Origin: DATFEN01 sp035691285 | GTDB lineage: Bacteria; Acidobacteriota; Vicinamibacteria; Fen-336 | Direction of reading: 5' to 3' | Assembly: GCA_035691285.1 (NCBI GenBank) | Contig: DASSJI010000111.1 | Coordinates: 1-64,000, forward strand | Length of the DNA: 64,000 nt | In this document: positions 32,505-40,821 of the stretch, piece by piece | Layout: each line of letters opens with the position of its first letter | Numbering within the stretch: the stretch's first letter is position 1 | The notes under the pieces: model-generated | The model's input: the letters and a program-made list of their open reading frames with translations, nothing else | What the model was told of the DNA's origin: nothing | Databases searched by the model: none | Translations under genes and position numbers: made by a program

Positions 32505-33700
32505 GGGTCGCGCTGCTGTCTCGGGCGGCCTACCCGCTTCACGATCCCGGGGGGCTCGAGCGCGCCGTGTTCCACCTCGCGAAGCACCTCGCGGCGCAGG
32601 GCGTCGAGGCGACGCTCTTCACGCGGCCGGCGACCCGGCCCGGCGTGTTCCCTTGCGAGGTCGTCGAGGTCCCCTACGGCGCTACGCGCGGGCTGCCCCA
32701 CGGCCGCGTCCTCGACCGGACGCTGCACTATCCGGCCTTCGCGCGGCGGCTCGGCATGGCCGTCGCCGAGGAGGTGCGGAGGGGTCGCGTCGACGTCGTC
32801 CACGCCCAGGGCCTCGCGGCCCTCGGTTACGGCCGGCTCCGGGGGCGGGACACGGCGCTGCGCGCGCCGCTCGTGATGAACCCCCAGGGCATGGAGGAGC
32901 ACAAGGCGGGCGGCCTGAAGAGCCTCGCCCTGGCGCGCATCAAGCGCCTCTCCCGGGAGGCGGCGCGCCACGCGGACCGCGTCATCGCCACCGACGAGGC
33001 GACGCGCGACGAGGTGCCCCGTTACCTGGGGGTCGATCCGGGCAAGGTGGTGGTGCTCCCGAACGGCGTCGACGTCGGCGAGATCCGCGAGTCCACTCCC
33101 CCCGACTGGAAGCGCGTGGCGCGCCAGGCGCTGCCGATCCTCAAGACGGCGCATCCCGTGTTCCTCTCGGTCGGCCGCATCGAGGCGTACAAGGGTTTCG
33201 GCGACATCCTCGCGGCCTTCGAGCTGCTCGAGGAGACGGGACGCCTTCCGCGCTCGTGGGCCTGGGTGGTGGTGGGGGAGGGCCGCTACACGCCGGCCCT
33301 CGAGCGGCGCCGGCGCCACGGCATCGCCAAGCACCTGAGCTTCGCCGGCCGCGTCAGCGAGACCCTGCTCCACGCCCTCTACGAGCGCGCCGACGTCTTC
33401 GTCCACGCGACGCGCTACGAGGGCTCGAGCCTCGTCACCCTGGAAGCGATGGCCCACCGCCTGCCGGTGGTGGCCACGCGCGCCGGCGGCATTCCCGACA
33501 AGGTCGACGCCCTGACCGGGCGACTCGTCGAGCCCGGCGACGTTGCGGGCCTCGCTGGCGCCATCGCCGAGCTGGCCTCGGAGGCGGGGCTGCGGCGGAG
33601 GCTGGGCGCCGCCGGACGGGCCCGCGTGGTGGAGGGCTTCACCTGGGAGCGCGTGGCCAGGGAGACCGTGCGACTCTACGAAGAGCTCCTCGCGCGATGA
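32501..33700 (+). CDS. Glycosyltransferase family 4
   Basis: A 399-residue GT-B protein, GTG 32501. RVALLSRAAYPLHDPGGLERAVFHLAKHLAAQG opens it. VMNPQGMEEHKAGGLKSLALA near residue 125 holds the acceptor-side motif. FLSVGRIEAYKGFGDILAAFELL begins the donor domain near residue 222. VHATRYEGSSLVTLEAMAHRLPVVATRAGGIPDKV near residue 303 is the donor-binding region with the first Glu in YEGSS. It is the third consecutive GT4 gene here, so a linear oligosaccharide with several residue types is likely. Confidence 0.91.
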   Translation: MRVALLSRAAYPLHDPGGLERAVFHLAKHLAAQGVEATLFTRPATRPGVFPCEVVEVPYGATRGLPHGRVLDRTLHYPAFARRLGMAVAEEVRRGRVDVVHAQGLAALGYGRLRGRDTALRAPLVMNPQGMEEHKAGGLKSLALARIKRLSREAARHADRVIATDEATRDEVPRYLGVDPGKVVVLPNGVDVGEIRESTPPDWKRVARQALPILKTAHPVFLSVGRIEAYKGFGDILAAFELLEETGRLPRSWAWVVVGEGRYTPALERRRRHGIAKHLSFAGRVSETLLHALYERADVFVHATRYEGSSLVTLEAMAHRLPVVATRAGGIPDKVDALTGRLVEPGDVAGLAGAIAELASEAGLRRRLGAAGRARVVEGFTWERVARETVRLYEELLAR

Positions 33701-35682
33701 GCGCGCGCCGGATTGCGGCGGGGCTCCTCGCCCTCGTCGTCCTCGACCTTGCCCTGATCGTGATCACGGGAGACGTCTCCGCCCTCGCCGCGCTCGGCGC
33801 GCCGCGGGTCGGAGCCCTGGGCTTCTGCGTCCGCGCGGCCCTGGCGGCGGCGCTCTTCGCGGCGCGATTCCGGGTGCTGGCCGCGCCCGAGCGGCAGGTC
33901 GGAGCCGGGGCCCTCCTGCTGGGCCTCCTGTTCTTCCCCACCCTCGCGCATTTCCAGATCGGCGGGGGCCGCATCAACGGGGACGGCCTCAGCTACTACG
34001 TCTTCGTCCACTCGATCTGGAAGGACCACGACTTCGACCTGACGGACGACTACGAGCACTTCGGCATGCTGACCCGCGGCGACCTCGCCGTCCCGACCTC
34101 GACCGGCCATCGTCGGACGATCTACTCGGTGGGCCCCGCGGTGGTGTGGGGACCCTTCTTCGGCCTCGGCGAGCTCGTAGGCCGCGGCGAACGCCTCCTG
34201 GGCGGCGCGCCCGACCTCTCGGGCTTCGGCCCCTACCACCGGAATGCCGTCGCCCTCGGCAGCTTCCTCTACGGCTACCTCGCCCTGGTCCTCATCTTCC
34301 GCCTCGCCCGGCGCCACTTCTCCGAGGCCACCGCGCTGGCCTCCGTGCTGCTCCTCTACGCGACCACGTTCCACTACTGGTACATGGTGATCCAGCCGAC
34401 CTACGCCCACGCCGCGTCGGCGTTTCTCGCGGCGGTCGCGATCCTGATGTGGGAGAGGGGGCGCGAGCGCAGCGGGCCCGTCGCGTTCCTCGCCCTGGGC
34501 CTCGTGCTCGGCCTCGCGATGTGCGTGCGCTGGCAGAACGGCGTGTTCCTGGTGCTGCCCGCCGCCGATCTCGCCGGACGCTTCCTCCGCGACCGCCGGA
34601 CACTGCCGCGGCTCGCCCTGTGCGGCGGCCTCCTGGCCCTCGGCACCTCGATCGGCGCGACGCCCCAGATGCTCGCCTGGAAGGCGATCTACGACGAATG
34701 GATCCTGCCCTATCCGCCCCAGGGACCCGGTTTCGTACGCCTCCACCATCCGCGCATCCTGGAGACGCTGTTCACGTCGCGGCACGGCCTCCTCTCCTGG
34801 ACGCCGGTGTTCTGGCTGGGGTTCCTCGGCCTGCTTCCCCTCGTGCGGCGCCGGCCCCAGGTCGGCTGGCCGCTGCTGCCGCCCCTCGTCCTGATGACGT
34901 GGGTGAACATGGGCGTGGCCGACTACTGGGCCGGACACTCCTTCTCGGGACGCCGCTTCGACAGCCTGCTGCCGGTGTTCGCGCTGGCCATGGCCGCGGC
35001 CATCGACGTGCTTCGGCGCCTCGCCCGCGAGCGGCCGCGGGCCCTCGTGGCGGTTGGCGCCCTCGGCCTCGCCGCCTGGAACGTGTCCCTCGCCGAGGCG
35101 CTGCGCAGGAACTGGCTCCCCCGCGACGACACCGTCGCGTTCTCGAGCCTCGCCGGCGCCACGGCCCAGGTCTTCTCCGACGCGGTCGGTTTCCCCACCA
35201 CCTGGCCCGCGAGCTGGATCTTCGGCCTCCGCCACCACAGGCCCCCGAGCCAGTTCGACCTCCTGGTCGGCCGCTACCTCTTCCACATGCAGAACAACCT
35301 GGGGGGCGTGCTCGATGTGGGGGCCCCCGGCGACGAGGCCTTGCTCGGCGAGGGCTTCTTCGGGATCGAGAGCTACGCGGGGCGCACGGCGCGCCGCATG
35401 CGCGGGCGGGCGCGCCTGTTCGCGACCCTCGACCACGCGGAGGACCTGGAGCTCGCCTTCGCGGTCGCGGGACCCGCGCCGCGCGAAGTGCGGGTGCTGG
35501 TCAACGGCCGCGAGGCGGGGCGCTTCCAGGTCGAGGCGGCGTGGAGCGAGGCGCGCCTCCGCGTTCCCGAGGCCTACTGGCGGCGGGAGGTCAACGAGGT
35601 GACCCTGGAGGCGAGCGGCGAAGGCGTGCGCCTCGACCGCGTCACCTTCGAGCGGCGGCCGGGCTTCAAGCGATGGGCGTGA
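33697..35682 (+). CDS. GT-C-like membrane protein (paralogue B)
   Basis: A 661-residue protein, ATG 33697. About 12 hydrophobic segments lie between 5 and about 470. The first outer loop, GDGLSYYVFVHSIWKDHDFDLTDDYEHFGML, then TGHRRTIYSVGPAVVWGPFF, is shared with the gene at 36989 (see there). NNLGGVLDVGAPGDEALLGEGFFGIES near residue 535 starts a soluble beta-sandwich-like domain that ends at the C-terminus (about 540-661). Duplicate copies on either side of an FAD enzyme suggest two related transfer steps. Assignment to the GT-C superfamily is by topology and motif position, not by a named family. Confidence 0.6.
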   Translation: MSARRIAAGLLALVVLDLALIVITGDVSALAALGAPRVGALGFCVRAALAAALFAARFRVLAAPERQVGAGALLLGLLFFPTLAHFQIGGGRINGDGLSYYVFVHSIWKDHDFDLTDDYEHFGMLTRGDLAVPTSTGHRRTIYSVGPAVVWGPFFGLGELVGRGERLLGGAPDLSGFGPYHRNAVALGSFLYGYLALVLIFRLARRHFSEATALASVLLLYATTFHYWYMVIQPTYAHAASAFLAAVAILMWERGRERSGPVAFLALGLVLGLAMCVRWQNGVFLVLPAADLAGRFLRDRRTLPRLALCGGLLALGTSIGATPQMLAWKAIYDEWILPYPPQGPGFVRLHHPRILETLFTSRHGLLSWTPVFWLGFLGLLPLVRRRPQVGWPLLPPLVLMTWVNMGVADYWAGHSFSGRRFDSLLPVFALAMAAAIDVLRRLARERPRALVAVGALGLAAWNVSLAEALRRNWLPRDDTVAFSSLAGATAQVFSDAVGFPTTWPASWIFGLRHHRPPSQFDLLVGRYLFHMQNNLGGVLDVGAPGDEALLGEGFFGIESYAGRTARRMRGRARLFATLDHAEDLELAFAVAGPAPREVRVLVNGREAGRFQVEAAWSEARLRVPEAYWRREVNEVTLEASGEGVRLDRVTFERRPGFKRWA

Positions 35683-36992
35683 GAGCGCGGGCGCTGGTGA
35701 TCGGGGGCGGGCCGGCGGGCATCCGCGCGGCGCACCGGCTGGCGAAGGGCGGCGTCGAGACGACACTCCTCGAGAGCGCGCCGGTTCTGGGGGGCCTCGC
35801 CAGCTCCTTCGACGTGCAGGGCGTCACGATCGAACGCTACTACCACTTCATCTGCAAGGGCGACGACGACCTGGTCGAGGCCCTCGGCGAGATCGGCCTG
35901 TCCGGGAAGCTCCACTGGAAGGACTCCCGCATGGCGTACTTCGTCGACGGCACGCTCTACCCCTTCCTCACGCCGGTCGAGCTGCTGCGCTTCGGCGCCC
36001 TGCCCCTCGTGGACCGGCTGCGGGCGGGCCTGGCGGTGAAGCTGGCGCAGCGGATGAAGGAGGAAGACCTCGCGCCGAGGCGGGCCACGGCCTGGCTCCG
36101 GGAGCTGTTCGGCGAGCGCGCGTACCGGGTGATCTGGGAGCCGCTGATGCGCTTCAAGTTCGCCGAGCACGCCGACAGCATCTCCGCAGCCTGGATCTGG
36201 GCGCGCATGGTGCGCCTCGGCCGCTCGCGCACGTCGCCCTGGCGCGAGGAGCTGGGCTACATCGAAGGCGGGTCGCAGACCGTGCTCGAGGGCCTGCGCC
36301 GGGACTTCGAGGGGCACGGCGGCAAGACGCTGCTGAGCGCGCCGGTCGAGGCGATCGTGATGGCGGACGGACGCGCGAGCGGCGTGCGCGTGGGTGGCGA
36401 GACGTTGCCCGCCGACCTCGTGGTCTCGACCGTGACGCCCAGGCACTTCCTGCGGCTCGCCGAGGGGTTCCCCGAGGGCGCCTACAAGGATGGGCTGCGC
36501 CGGATCCCCGCGATCGGGATCTTCTGCCTGTTCCTGCGCCTCCGGGAGAGCGTCACGCCGTTCTTCTGGGTCAACACGAACGATCCGCGCGTGCCGTTCG
36601 CGGGCATGATCGAGTACACCAACCTGAACCCGTTGCCGGAGCTGGGCGGAGACCGCATCCTGTACGTGCCCCAGTACCTGTCCCCCGACGACCCGCGCTA
36701 TGCCCAGAGCGACGAGGATGTCTTCCGCAGCTACACGGACGCTCTCGCCTTGATCCAGCCTGCCTTCGACCGGCGCTGGGTCAAGTTCCACGCCGTGTTC
36801 CGCGACCGCCACGCGCAGCCGATCTGCCTCACCGACTACCGCGAGACCACGCCGAAGATAGCGACCCCGCTTCCCAACCTCTTCCTCACCGACTCCTGCC
36901 AGCTCCACCCCCACGACCGGACGATCAGCGGCTCCATGAGCCTCGGCAGGGAGGCGGCGCGGCTGGCCCTCACGGCCCTGCCTCGGGCGTGA
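35673..36992 (+). CDS. FAD-dependent amine-oxidase-fold oxidoreductase
   Basis: A 439-residue protein. ATG 35673 is chosen; GTG 35679 would give the four-base overlap seen at all neighbouring junctions and is equally possible. ALVIGGGPAGIRAAHRLAKGGVETTLLESAPVLGGLASSF is the FAD fold (GxGxxG, acid at the end of strand 2, GG loop). ERYYHFICKGDDDLVEALGEIGL and FGERAYRVIWEPLMRFKF are typical of protoporphyrinogen-oxidase-like and HpnE-like flavoproteins. FLTDSCQLHPHDRTISGSMSLGREAA is the C-terminal flavin contact. It may oxidise a sugar or a polyprenyl-linked substrate. UDP-galactopyranose mutase-like activity is an alternative. Confidence 0.72.
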   Translation: MGVRARALVIGGGPAGIRAAHRLAKGGVETTLLESAPVLGGLASSFDVQGVTIERYYHFICKGDDDLVEALGEIGLSGKLHWKDSRMAYFVDGTLYPFLTPVELLRFGALPLVDRLRAGLAVKLAQRMKEEDLAPRRATAWLRELFGERAYRVIWEPLMRFKFAEHADSISAAWIWARMVRLGRSRTSPWREELGYIEGGSQTVLEGLRRDFEGHGGKTLLSAPVEAIVMADGRASGVRVGGETLPADLVVSTVTPRHFLRLAEGFPEGAYKDGLRRIPAIGIFCLFLRLRESVTPFFWVNTNDPRVPFAGMIEYTNLNPLPELGGDRILYVPQYLSPDDPRYAQSDEDVFRSYTDALALIQPAFDRRWVKFHAVFRDRHAQPICLTDYRETTPKIATPLPNLFLTDSCQLHPHDRTISGSMSLGREAARLALTALPRA

Positions 36993-38722
36993 AGCGCCCC
37001 CTGCTCGCGGTTGCGCTCTTCCTGCCCGCGCTCCTCGCGCAGCTGTCGCGGGATGCGCCCCGCCTCGACGCCGACGCGGTCGAGTACTACGCCCACCTGC
37101 GCTCCCTCTACCATGACCGCGACCTGGACTTCGCCAACGAGTTCGAGCATTTCGGGATCCTGACGCGAGGCGACAAGACGAACCCCACGCCCACGGGGCA
37201 CCGCCGCACGATCTTCTCCGTCGGGCCGGCGTTGCTGTGGCTGCCCTTCTACGCGGCGGGAGATGTCGCCGCGCGCGCGGTGGGCGACGCCCAGGACGGC
37301 TACTCGCCGTGGTACGTCCGCGCCGTCTGCGTGGGGAGCCTCGTCTACATCGTGATCGGCCTCTTGCTCGTCCATGCCCTCCTCGCGCCGCTCTTCCCCG
37401 ACACCGCGACGCCGACGGTGTTGCTGCTCCTCTACGCGACCATGCTGTGGTGGTACGCGACCGTCGAGCCGGTCATGAGCCATCCCGGCAGCTTCTTCCT
37501 CGCGGCCCTGGCGCTCTCGCTCTTCTGGCCCGCGCGGGAGGCCCTGTCGCTGCGTCGCGGCCTGCTGCTGGGCTTCGTGATCGGCGTCGCGGCCACGGTG
37601 CGCTGGCAGAGCGCAGTGCTGCTGCTGCTGCCCGCCCTCGGGCTCGCCCCGCGCCTGCGCCGCGCGCCGGCGGCGACGGTGCGCACCGGCCTCGCCACCC
37701 TCGCGGCCTTCGCCGTGGGCGCCCTGCCCCAGATGCTCGCCTGGAATGCGATCTTCGGGCAGTACCTGCTCGCCGACCCGCCCCACGGCCGGGACTTCCT
37801 TCGCCTCGACCACCCGTACCTGCTCCAGACCTTCTTCTCGTCGCGCCACGGCCTGCTGTACTGGACCCCCGTCCTTTGGGCTGGTTTCCTCGGCCTCCTG
37901 GCCTACCTCCGCCGCGATTTCCGGGGCGCGCTGCTGCTTCTCGTGCCGGTCGCCGCGATGAGCTACGTGAACGCCTGCTCGGGCGACTGGTGGGCCGGCG
38001 GCAGCTACTCCAACCGCCGCTTCGACTCGCTGCTGCCGTTCCTGGCCGTCGGCATGGCCCACGCCATCTCGCAGGCCTTCGCGGCGGCGCGGCGGCGCCC
38101 GGACCTCGCCCTCGCCGGCTTCGGCGGCGCCCTCGCGCTGTGGAACGTGCTGCTCATGGCGCAGTACAAGCAGGTGCGGCTGCCGCTGGACGACACCGTG
38201 TCCTTCGCCCGCGTGGTCGAAAACGCCGCGGCGATCGTCCAGGGCGCCACCGGGACGCCGCTCGCGTGGCCCGCAAACTGGCTGTTCGCGGCCCGGCACG
38301 GCCTCGGCGCCGGCCGTTACGACCTGATGGTCGGCAAGTACCTGTTCTACCGGCAGCAGAACCTCGGCGGCGTCATCGACCTGGGCGACCCGCGGGCCGA
38401 TCCGGCCCTCGTCGGTCCCGGCTGGGGCGGCCTCCGCAACTGCGAGAGCGTCCAGTGCCGCGCCGTCGTGACCCGGGCGCGGCTCCTGGCACCCCTGGAC
38501 GTTCCCGAACCCCTCGAGGTCGCCGTGCGGGCGCGCGGCGAGGGCGTCCTGGAGCTCGCCGTCAACGGCGTGGGGGTCGCCGCGTGGCCGCTGCGCGAGC
38601 GCCTCAGCGAGAGCCTCGTGCGCGTGCCCCGCGAGCGCTTCCGGCGCGAGCTGAACGATCTCTCCTTCACGGTCTCCGGTTCCGCCGACGTGGACCGCGT
38701 GCGCTTCACGAGGCTCCCGTGA
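36989..38722 (+). CDS. GT-C-like membrane protein (paralogue C)
   Basis: A 577-residue protein, GTG 36989. It shares DADAVEYYAHLRSLYHDRDLDFANEFEHFGILTRGD and TGHRRTIFSVGPALLWLPFY with the protein from 33697, as well as the later GATPQMLAWKAI-type and SRHGLL-W-TPV blocks, and a matching C-terminal start, QQNLGGVIDLGDPRADPALVG. It lacks the N-terminal 70-residue extension of that copy. About 11 hydrophobic segments precede a soluble C-terminal domain of about 130 residues. By analogy a lipid-linked-sugar transferase, but substrate and product are unknown. GTGA at the start, GTGA at the end. Confidence 0.6.
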   Translation: MKRPLLAVALFLPALLAQLSRDAPRLDADAVEYYAHLRSLYHDRDLDFANEFEHFGILTRGDKTNPTPTGHRRTIFSVGPALLWLPFYAAGDVAARAVGDAQDGYSPWYVRAVCVGSLVYIVIGLLLVHALLAPLFPDTATPTVLLLLYATMLWWYATVEPVMSHPGSFFLAALALSLFWPAREALSLRRGLLLGFVIGVAATVRWQSAVLLLLPALGLAPRLRRAPAATVRTGLATLAAFAVGALPQMLAWNAIFGQYLLADPPHGRDFLRLDHPYLLQTFFSSRHGLLYWTPVLWAGFLGLLAYLRRDFRGALLLLVPVAAMSYVNACSGDWWAGGSYSNRRFDSLLPFLAVGMAHAISQAFAAARRRPDLALAGFGGALALWNVLLMAQYKQVRLPLDDTVSFARVVENAAAIVQGATGTPLAWPANWLFAARHGLGAGRYDLMVGKYLFYRQQNLGGVIDLGDPRADPALVGPGWGGLRNCESVQCRAVVTRARLLAPLDVPEPLEVAVRARGEGVLELAVNGVGVAAWPLRERLSESLVRVPRERFRRELNDLSFTVSGSADVDRVRFTRLP

Positions 38723-39447
38723 ACCGCGCAGAGTACACCCGCATGTACGACGCCGAGGAGCGGCAGTGGTGGTACGTCGGCATGCGGCGCATCGCCTCGG
38801 CCCTGCTCGAGGGAAGCGTGCCGTCGGACCCACAGCGGCGCGTGCTCGACGCCGGCTGCGGCAGCGGCGCGAACCTCCCGGCCCTTTCGCGCTACGGCCG
38901 GGCGGTGGGCATCGACGTGTCCAAGGACGCCTTGACCCTCGCCCGGCAGCGCCGGGCGTCGGTCGCGGGCGCCTCGGTCATGCGGCTGCCCTTCGCGGAC
39001 GGCGTCTTCGGTCTCGTCACCTCCTTCGACGTGCTGTACCACCGCTGGGTGCCCGACGACGCCCTGGCGACGGGCGAGCTCGCGCGCGTGCTGGCGCCCG
39101 GGGGGTTCCTGCTCGTGCGCATGCCCGCGCTCATGCTGCTCTGGGGCGCACACGACGAGGCCGTGCACTCGCGCCACCGCTACAGGCGGGCCGAGGTCGA
39201 GACGTTGCTTCGGGGCGCCGGGCTCCAGGTGGTGCGCTCCACCTACGCGAACTTCTTCCTGTTCCCCCTCGTCCTGCTGCGACGCCGTCTCGACCGCCTC
39301 ACCGGGAGGCACGGTTCGGACGTGGCCTTCCTGCCGGCTCCGTTCGAGGCGTTGTTTCGCGGGCTCCTGCTGGCCGAGGCGTGGCTCGCGCAGAGGATCT
39401 CCCTGCCCATCGGCGCGAGCGTCCTCGTTCTCGCGCGGAAGCCCTGA
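38719..39447 (+). CDS. Class I SAM-dependent methyltransferase
   Basis: A 242-residue protein from GTG 38719, last of the chain. EYTRMYDAEERQWWYVGMRRIASALLEG is the amphipathic start often seen in glycan and quinone methyltransferases. RVLDAGCGSGANLPAL near residue 40 is SAM motif I; AVGIDVSKDALTLAR, VMRLPFADGVFGLVTSFDVLYH and VLAPGGFLLVRMPAL follow in order. The C-terminus has a hydrophobic stretch, ANFFLFPLVLLRRRL, that may contact the membrane. It may methylate a polyprenyl-linked sugar, as the end-capping enzyme of the pathway, but this is inference. Confidence 0.88.
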   Translation: MNRAEYTRMYDAEERQWWYVGMRRIASALLEGSVPSDPQRRVLDAGCGSGANLPALSRYGRAVGIDVSKDALTLARQRRASVAGASVMRLPFADGVFGLVTSFDVLYHRWVPDDALATGELARVLAPGGFLLVRMPALMLLWGAHDEAVHSRHRYRRAEVETLLRGAGLQVVRSTYANFFLFPLVLLRRRLDRLTGRHGSDVAFLPAPFEALFRGLLLAEAWLAQRISLPIGASVLVLARKP

Positions 39448-39477
39448 GGCGAACAGACCGAAGGCTCGGTCGCGCCT
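39447..39477 (+). terminator. Two-part hairpin between convergent operons
   Basis: GACCGA (39456-39461) and TCGGTC (39466-39471) pair around an AGGC loop, and AGGCG (39447-39451) and CGCCT (39473-39477) can pair outside it. It lies between the last gene of the plus-strand chain and the end of the minus-strand sulfatase-like gene. No U-run, so the terminator call rests on position and structure. The remaining bases to 39519 show nothing else. Confidence 0.45.
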
Positions 39478-39519
39478 GCCCGACGGCCTCCGGGGCGGTG
39501 CGAGCCGAGCGGCGCTGAA

Positions 39520-40821
39520 TCAGTTCACGTAGCCCAGCGCGTTCAAGCCCTCGATGGCTGCTGCGTCGAGGCCTACCTCGACCGTCTCGCTCGCGTAGCG
39601 GCGGGCGCGCATCTCATGCTGCTGGTACAGGCGCTGGAGCGCCCTCTCCCGCGCCGGCTCGTCCCGAGCGCGGTTCAGCCTCTCGCCCGGGTCCTCGCGC
39701 AGGTTGAAGAGCAGCGTGCCCGAGGCCTCGCCGCCGATCCGCTTCCAGTCGCCCTCGAGCGTGGCGCGCAGCGCCAGCTCGCGACCGTCCTTCGCCTGGC
39801 GCCGCCAGAGGTGAGCGAACAGGGGTCGCGGTGGAAGCCGCGCGTTCGGGTCGCGAAGCAGCGGAGCCAGGCTCACACCCGCGTCGGTGGCCGCGGAGGG
39901 CAGCGCGGCGACCTCGCGCAACGTCGGCAGCACGTCGATCAGGCTGACGCGGTCCGGCACTCGCCTCGGCACGACTCCGGGGCCGTGGACGAGCAGCGGG
40001 ACGTCGAGCAGCTCGGAGAACAGCGAGGCGCCGTGCCCGAAGTGGCCGCGGTCGCCCAGCTCCTCGCCGTGATCGGCGGTGACCAGGAGCAGGGTGTCCG
40101 CTTCCCAGCCGAGCGCCTCGAAAGCGCGGCGGACGTGCTCGTCCACGACGCGGATGCCGGAGTCGTAGGCGGAGACCCTGCGCGCGTCGCCCTCGAGCGA
40201 GGGATCGAACAGCGGAGGCCGCTCGCGGTAGGGCGCGTGCACGTCCATGTAGTGGAGATAGAGAAAGTACGGCGCGCGGCGCCGGAGCTCGGGCGCGCGC
40301 TCCAGGAGGCGCGCCGTGATGGGCTCGGCGTCGAGGCGGGTCGGGAAGGCGTCGAAGCGGTCGAAGCCCTGGTCGAAGCCGAGAGCGCGCGTCAGGTTGG
40401 GATTCTCGGTGATCGCGAAGGTGGCGTAGCCTCGCCGCCGCAGCGCCTCGGGGATCGTCTCCGCCGAGGACGGAAGCCGGGGCAGGCGGATCTCGACGCC
40501 CTTGAGCCGCTCCTGGCGCTTGGCCAGGGCCAGGCCGCGCACCACGCCGTGCTCGAAAGGATAGAGCGACGTGAACAGCGATGCCGCCGCCGGGGGCGTC
40601 CAGGCCGAGACCGAGTGGGCGTTCTCGAAGACGGCGCTCCGCGGCGCCAGCGAGGCGAGGAACGGCGCCGTGTCCTTCGGGTAGCCGTAGAAGGGCAAGT
40701 GGTCGCGGCGGAGGGTATCCACCAGGATCAGGACGATGTTCGGCGGGAGGCGCGGCGCGGGCGCGCGGAGCACGGCGGCGAACGCCACGGCGCCCGCGAG
40801 GGCGGCGAGGAGCCGCTTCAC
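39520..40821 (-). CDS. Sulfatase-fold hydrolase/transferase, Thr at the nucleophile site
   Basis: A 433-residue protein, GTG 40821 inside the stop of its upstream neighbour. The short N-terminal hydrophobic segment is a probable signal or membrane anchor. NIVLILVDTLRRDHLPFYGYP holds the first metal ligand (Asp). SAWTPPAAASLFTSLYPFEHG aligns with the sulfatase C/S-x-P-S-R block, but with Thr in the nucleophile position. LLLVTADHGEELGDRGHFGHG has the metal-binding D-H-G. Formylglycine sulfatases need Cys or Ser there, so this one is more likely a Thr-nucleophile phospho- or phosphoglycerol-transferase of the alkaline phosphatase superfamily. It acts outside the cytoplasmic membrane. Confidence 0.75.
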   Translation of the reverse strand: MKRLLAALAGAVAFAAVLRAPAPRLPPNIVLILVDTLRRDHLPFYGYPKDTAPFLASLAPRSAVFENAHSVSAWTPPAAASLFTSLYPFEHGVVRGLALAKRQERLKGVEIRLPRLPSSAETIPEALRRRGYATFAITENPNLTRALGFDQGFDRFDAFPTRLDAEPITARLLERAPELRRRAPYFLYLHYMDVHAPYRERPPLFDPSLEGDARRVSAYDSGIRVVDEHVRRAFEALGWEADTLLLVTADHGEELGDRGHFGHGASLFSELLDVPLLVHGPGVVPRRVPDRVSLIDVLPTLREVAALPSAATDAGVSLAPLLRDPNARLPPRPLFAHLWRRQAKDGRELALRATLEGDWKRIGGEASGTLLFNLREDPGERLNRARDEPARERALQRLYQQHEMRARRYASETVEVGLDAAAIEGLNALGYVN

